Assembly: GCF_013114825.1 (NCBI RefSeq)
Contig: NZ_JAAVLX010000010.1
Coordinates: 124,001-188,000 of the forward strand
Source: Bradyrhizobium australiense
GTDB lineage: Bacteria > Pseudomonadota > Alphaproteobacteria > Rhizobiales > Xanthobacteraceae
Direction: 5' to 3'
DNA: 64,000 nt
A model generated the notes under the pieces. That model was given only the letters and a program-made list of their open reading frames with translations, made no database searches and was not told the DNA's origin. The translations under genes were made by a program, and so were the position numbers. This document shows positions 60,295 through 64,000 of this stretch, piece after piece. Position 1 is the stretch's first letter. Every line of letters starts with the position of its first letter.

Positions 60295-62460
60295 ATGAGT
60301 AACATGAGCCGCATACCGAACTTCGCCGATCTCGCCTTTGAACCCACCGCGCCCGCGCAGCCCGCAGGCAGCGCCGAACCGTGGCTGACGCCCGAGGGCA
60401 TCCCCGTAAAGCCCACTTACAGCGAGGCCGATCTCGAAGGCATCGATTTCCTCGAGACCTGGCCGGGCATTGCGCCCTACCTCCGCGGCCCCTACCCGAC
60501 CATGTATGTCAACCAGCCCTGGACCATCCGGCAGTATGCCGGGTTCTCCACGGCGGAAGATTCCAACGCGTTCTATCGACGCAACCTAGCCGCAGGTCAG
60601 AAAGGTCTGTCGGTCGCCTTCGATCTCGCCACGCACCGCGGCTACGACAGCGATCATCCCCGCGTGTCCGGCGATGTCGGCATGGCGGGCGTGGCCATCG
60701 ATTCCATCTACGACATGCGCACGCTGTTTGCGGGCATTCCGCTCGACCAGATGAGCGTGTCGATGACCATGAACGGCGCGGTGCTGCCGATCCTGGCGCT
60801 GTTCGTCGCGGCCGCCGAGGAACAGGGCGTTCCGCCGGAGAAATTGTCGGGCACCATTCAGAACGACATTTTGAAAGAGTTCATGGTGCGCAACACCTAT
60901 ATCTATCCGCCAGCGCCCTCGATGCGGATCATCTCCGACATCTTTGCCTACACCTCGCAGCGGATGCCGAAATACAATTCGATCTCGATCTCCGGCTATC
61001 ACATGCAGGAAGCTGGCGCTACGCAAGATCTCGAGCTCGCCTATACGCTGGCCGACGGTGTCGAATATCTGCGCGCCGGTCTTGCCGCCGGCCTCGACGT
61101 CGACCGCTTCGCGCCGCGGCTGTCGTTCTTCTGGGCGATCGGCATGAACTTCTTCATGGAAGTCGCCAAGATGCGCGCCGCGCGGCTGCTCTGGGCCAAG
61201 CTGTTGAAGCCGTTCAACCCGAAGGATCCGCGCTCGCTATCGCTGCGGACGCATTGCCAGACTTCCGGCTGGTCGCTGACGGCGCAAGATGTCTTCAACA
61301 ACGTGATGCGCACCACCATCGAGGCGATGGCGGCGACGCAAGGCCACACCCAATCACTCCACACCAACGCGCTCGACGAGGCGCTCGCGCTGCCGACCGA
61401 CTTCTCGGCCCGCATCGCCCGCAACACGCAGCTCTTCCTGCAGCAGGAAAGCGGCACCAACCGGATCATCGATCCCTGGGGCGGCTCCTATTACGTCGAG
61501 CGGCTGACCCGCGATCTCGCCGCGAAAGCCTGGGGCCATATCCAGGAGGTCGAGGCGCTCGGCGGCATGGCGAAGGCAATCGAGGCCGGTGTACCTAAGC
61601 TCAGAATCGAGGAAGCTTCCGCCAAGACGCAGGCGCGGATCGATGCTGGCAAGCAGGCGGTGATCGGCGTCAACAAGTACAAGCCGGTCGACGAAGCGCC
61701 GATCGATGTGCTCAAGGTCGAAAACTCCACCGTGCGGCGCCTGCAGATCGACAAGCTGAAGCGGCTGCGCTCCGAGCGCGACCAGAAGGAAGTCGATCAG
61801 GCGCTCGCGGCGCTGACGCGCAGCGCCGGCGAAGGCAATGGCAATTTGCTGGCGCTGGCAATCGACGCGGCGCGCGCGAAAGCAACTGTCGGCGAGATTT
61901 CGGACGCGATGGAAAAAGTATTCGGGCGTCACCGCGCGGAAATCAAATCCATCACCGGCGTCTACAAGCGGGAGGCGTCCGCCATGTCCAACCGGGTCGA
62001 AAAAGTGCAGGAGCTCATCGATGCGTTCGAGAACGCCGAGGGCCGCCGGCCCCGCATCCTCGTCGCCAAGATCGGCCAGGACGGCCATGACCGCGGCCAG
62101 AAGGTGATCGCTTCCGCCTTCGCCGATGTCGGCTTCGACGTCGATATCGGGCCGCTGTTCGCCACCGCCGACGAGGCGGCGCGGCAGGCGGTGGAGAACG
62201 ACGTCCATATCCTTGGCGTATCGTCACTGGCGGCCGCCCACCTCACCGCGGTGCCGGAATTGAAGGCCGCGCTGAAAAAGCACGGCCGTGAGGACATCAT
62301 GATCATCATCGGCGGCGTGGTGCCGCCGCAGGATTATGACGCGCTCTATGCGGCCGGTGCGGAGGCAATCTTCCCGCCCGGCACCGTGATCTCCGACGCC
62401 GCCGAAGAGCTGATCCACAAGCTAAACGCCCGGCTCGGCCACAGCGAGGCGGCGGAGTAG
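60295..62460 (+). CDS. mutB: Methylmalonyl-CoA mutase large subunit
   Basis: A 721-residue catalytic subunit. The TIM barrel (about 1-560) holds the substrate motifs (RGPYPTMYVNQPWTIRQYAG, GLSVAFDLATHRGYDSDHPR) and the C-terminal cobalamin domain the DXHXXG motif KIGQDGHDRGQKVI with the His that coordinates cobalt. The last segment GGVVPPQDYDALYAAGAEAIF is typical. The start is ATG 60295, with 60304 as alternative. Co-located with mutA and the GFA gene. No methylmalonyl-CoA epimerase or propionyl-CoA carboxylase is in the window. Confidence 0.97.
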   Translation: MSNMSRIPNFADLAFEPTAPAQPAGSAEPWLTPEGIPVKPTYSEADLEGIDFLETWPGIAPYLRGPYPTMYVNQPWTIRQYAGFSTAEDSNAFYRRNLAAGQKGLSVAFDLATHRGYDSDHPRVSGDVGMAGVAIDSIYDMRTLFAGIPLDQMSVSMTMNGAVLPILALFVAAAEEQGVPPEKLSGTIQNDILKEFMVRNTYIYPPAPSMRIISDIFAYTSQRMPKYNSISISGYHMQEAGATQDLELAYTLADGVEYLRAGLAAGLDVDRFAPRLSFFWAIGMNFFMEVAKMRAARLLWAKLLKPFNPKDPRSLSLRTHCQTSGWSLTAQDVFNNVMRTTIEAMAATQGHTQSLHTNALDEALALPTDFSARIARNTQLFLQQESGTNRIIDPWGGSYYVERLTRDLAAKAWGHIQEVEALGGMAKAIEAGVPKLRIEEASAKTQARIDAGKQAVIGVNKYKPVDEAPIDVLKVENSTVRRLQIDKLKRLRSERDQKEVDQALAALTRSAGEGNGNLLALAIDAARAKATVGEISDAMEKVFGRHRAEIKSITGVYKREASAMSNRVEKVQELIDAFENAEGRRPRILVAKIGQDGHDRGQKVIASAFADVGFDVDIGPLFATADEAARQAVENDVHILGVSSLAAAHLTAVPELKAALKKHGREDIMIIIGGVVPPQDYDALYAAGAEAIFPPGTVISDAAEELIHKLNARLGHSEAAE

Positions 62461-62497
62461 ATCTTCGTCTGGCGTAGCTTCTTCCAAAGGATTGCTT

Positions 62498-63292
62498 TTG
62501 CGCGGCATTGCCTTTCTCACGCTCACCCGGACAATCGGTTTGGCGAGCGCCCTCGCGTGCATTGCGCTGGGCATGGCATTCGCCGGCGAGCCTAAGCCGG
62601 ATTTCTCCATCAAGACCAAATGGCTCGAAGCCAGCATCTTCCTCGACGCGAAGATCAAGACCGACCCGGCACTGGCGGCAAACTGCCTGGCCGAGGGCAA
62701 GGCCTGGGCTGCCAAGAACCGCGCCGACGCCGACAAGGAACGCAAGCAGGACCCGGACTTATTCCGCAACCCGTGGTCCTATGAACGGAAATATGAGACG
62801 CGCTCGGTGATCGATGGACGTTATGTCAGCATCATCAGGGCCGACTATGAATATACGGGCGGCGCGCACCCCAACAGTGCGTCCGACACCATCCTGTGGG
62901 ACAAGTCCGCGGGCAAACGCATCAGCATCCGTCCGTTCTTTACCGAAACCGCCGACAACGGCCCGACGCTGAAAGCGATGCGGCAAGGCGTCATTGCCTC
63001 TCTCACAGCCGAGAAAAAGAAGCGCGGCGCGGAAGGCAGTGACACCAGCGCCATTGAAGCCATCGAGCCAAAGCTTCTCAAGATCGGGCCGGTCGCGCTC
63101 GCGCCATCGACCGAGAAAGGCAAGAGCTCCGGCCTGAACTTTTACTACGCACCTTACGCGGTCGGCTCCTACGCCGAAGGCGAGTACGTCGCCTTCGTGC
63201 CGTGGGAGGCGTTGCAGCCGTATCTGACGCCGGAGGGCACCAGAATTTTCGGCGGGGCGCGACCGAAGGAATATGAAGACCGCCCGCAATGA
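62498..63292 (+). CDS. Secreted DUF3298/DUF4163-like protein
   Basis: A 264-residue exported protein. A signal peptide (IGLASALACIALGMAFAG) is followed by a domain with the DUF4163/DUF3298 shape: ASIFLDAKIKTDPALAAN, SIIRADYEYTGGAHPNS (with the conserved TGGAHP) and a C-terminal FYYAPYAVGSYAEGEYV, the ExsY/RsiV-type fold of DUF3298. RsiV-like members sense or bind lysozyme in Firmicutes; here the role is unknown. TTG 62498 lies 6 bases after AAAGGA; a TTG two codons earlier is too close. Confidence 0.85.
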   Translation: MRGIAFLTLTRTIGLASALACIALGMAFAGEPKPDFSIKTKWLEASIFLDAKIKTDPALAANCLAEGKAWAAKNRADADKERKQDPDLFRNPWSYERKYETRSVIDGRYVSIIRADYEYTGGAHPNSASDTILWDKSAGKRISIRPFFTETADNGPTLKAMRQGVIASLTAEKKKRGAEGSDTSAIEAIEPKLLKIGPVALAPSTEKGKSSGLNFYYAPYAVGSYAEGEYVAFVPWEALQPYLTPEGTRIFGGARPKEYEDRPQ

Positions 63293-63299
63293 CCGGGCA

Positions 63300-63770
63300 T
63301 CAACCAGCAAGGCGGTCGAGCGACCGTTCGAGCGAGTGCGTCCAATCCGGAATCCATGACTGGAACAGTGCGTGCCAGCGATCCGCGTCATGCGGGGCGG
63401 TGTCGAGCTTCACGGACCATTCGATGAAGGTCCGGTTGCCCTCGACGACCGGCAGCAGGTGCATCGTCCCCTCGTAGCGCGTCGGTGCGGTTGGCTCGGG
63501 CGAGAGCCCGGCAGGAAACGGCAGCGGCTCGATGCCTGCATAGGTCAGCGAGTGCCCTTCGTCCGAGTGGCCGGCGAGGCGCTGCCTGATCCAGTTGCCG
63601 AGATAGCAGAAGCGCCTGACGGCACCGACTTCGTCGCCACCCTTGTTGTCCTCGATCACGCTTTCACTCACCCCGTCGATATAGGCCGGATAGTTGTTGA
63701 AATCCCGGATCAGGGCCCACACGGTTTCTAGGGGATGGTTCAGCACGGTGCTGTAATAGGCTGTCGTCAT
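63300..63770 (-). CDS. SRPBCC family protein (polyketide cyclase-like)
   Basis: A 156-residue START-like protein of the Polyketide_cyc2/SRPBCC group: MTTAYYSTVLNHPLETVWAL start, a beta-rich middle with NRTFIEWSVKLDTA, and a C-terminal helix (SLERSLDRLAG). Such proteins have a hydrophobic pocket but no catalytic motif readable from sequence. ATG 63770 follows GGAGAGAAC. A longer frame to 63845 looks non-coding. It converges with the DUF3298-like gene, 7 bases between stops. Confidence 0.85.
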   Translation of the reverse strand: MTTAYYSTVLNHPLETVWALIRDFNNYPAYIDGVSESVIEDNKGGDEVGAVRRFCYLGNWIRQRLAGHSDEGHSLTYAGIEPLPFPAGLSPEPTAPTRYEGTMHLLPVVEGNRTFIEWSVKLDTAPHDADRWHALFQSWIPDWTHSLERSLDRLAG

Positions 63771-63984
63771 GGTTCTCTCCGCAATCGCGGCGCGATGACT
63801 GGGCCGCACATCGATACCTATTTCGGGTCGCCCGGCCGCCGCCACCCGATTTCCGGATGCTGTGCGTTGCTCACCGGTGATGAAACCGCTTCGCTACCAA
63901 TGCCTTGCGAGTGGAGCGCAAAGCCGCCTACAATGCGGACATTACAAGAGCGCCTGCCCTCACGGCGCCGCAGGGAGGATCACC

Positions 63985-64000
63985 ATGTCCAAAAAGATTA
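63985..64000 (+). CDS. 5' end of a plus-strand gene leaving the window
   Basis: ATG AAA-like start: the frame begins Met-Ser-Lys-Lys-Ile and runs off the right edge. It is preceded by a strong ribosome site (GGGAGG, 63973-63978) at the usual distance. Only five codons are visible, so the product cannot be named. Confidence 0.6.

Overview
The window looks like a chromosomal segment of a Bradyrhizobium-type alphaproteobacterium (Bradyrhizobium/Rhodopseudomonas branch of Hyphomicrobiales). I infer this from high GC, a ccmIEFH (cycHJKL) cytochrome c maturation cluster, a porin of the Bradyrhizobium/Brucella type, a MucR/Ros regulator, proteins of families common there (DUF1491, DUF2336, DUF5330, DUF1214/DUF1254), CtrA-type boxes, and short dispersed palindromes typical of these genomes. 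I found no rRNA, tRNA, CRISPR array, phage or insertion sequence.

Layout. 1-5.2 kb: end of an unseen gene, a DUF1993 protein and the minus-strand ccmI-ccmE-ccmF-ccmH operon. 5.4-11.5 kb: a metal-uptake locus with exbB-exbD-tonB, a very large TonB-dependent receptor carrying a second outer-membrane barrel at its C-terminus, and a divergent mntR-like regulator. The exbB and receptor promoters share an 18-bp ACGTAG-N6-CTACAT box resembling the enterobacterial MntR operator. 11.5-15.7 kb: an unknown 468-residue protein, a FeuP/FeuQ-like two-component pair and a small membrane protein. 16-19.4 kb: Ku, a small conserved protein, an orphan Flp pilin (too short for most gene callers) and a major porin. 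19.8-22.2 kb: a TPP enzyme and a class I glutamine amidotransferase-like protein. 22.3-29.2 kb: a three-gene signalling operon made of a soluble histidine kinase with eight tandem GAF domains, a single-domain receiver, and a receiver-adenylate cyclase. 29.2-35.4 kb: MFS exporter, YcgN-like protein, PBP1A and a DUF1214/DUF1254 pair.

35.4-39.4 kb: a metallo-beta-lactamase-fold hydrolase divergent from a LysR regulator with a palindrome between them, a short AT-richer patch (thioesterase, acetyltransferase), a lipoprotein and a small protein. 39.4-45.3 kb: a probable cell-cycle/envelope neighbourhood with two exact TTAA-N7-TTAA CtrA boxes in one intergenic region, a DUF2336 protein, a peptidoglycan-binding membrane protein, a PAS histidine kinase of DivJ/PleC type, DUF5330, SufE and MucR. 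45.5-54.9 kb: a Pro-rich membrane protein, two membrane glycosyltransferases (GT39- and GT87-like), a class II aldolase with an NAD-dependent epimerase, an M20 peptidase and a HerA/YjgR-like ATPase. 55-64 kb: two small proteins, folP-folB-folK, both methylmalonyl-CoA mutase subunits separated by a GFA-family zinc protein, a secreted DUF3298-like protein, an SRPBCC protein and the first codons of another gene.

The strongest candidates for something new are the metal-uptake locus (double-barrel receptor plus shared MntR-like box), the eight-GAF kinase coupled to a receiver-cyclase, and the paired CtrA boxes between a small protein gene and the DUF2336 gene. All functional names rest on reading motifs by eye, with no database search.
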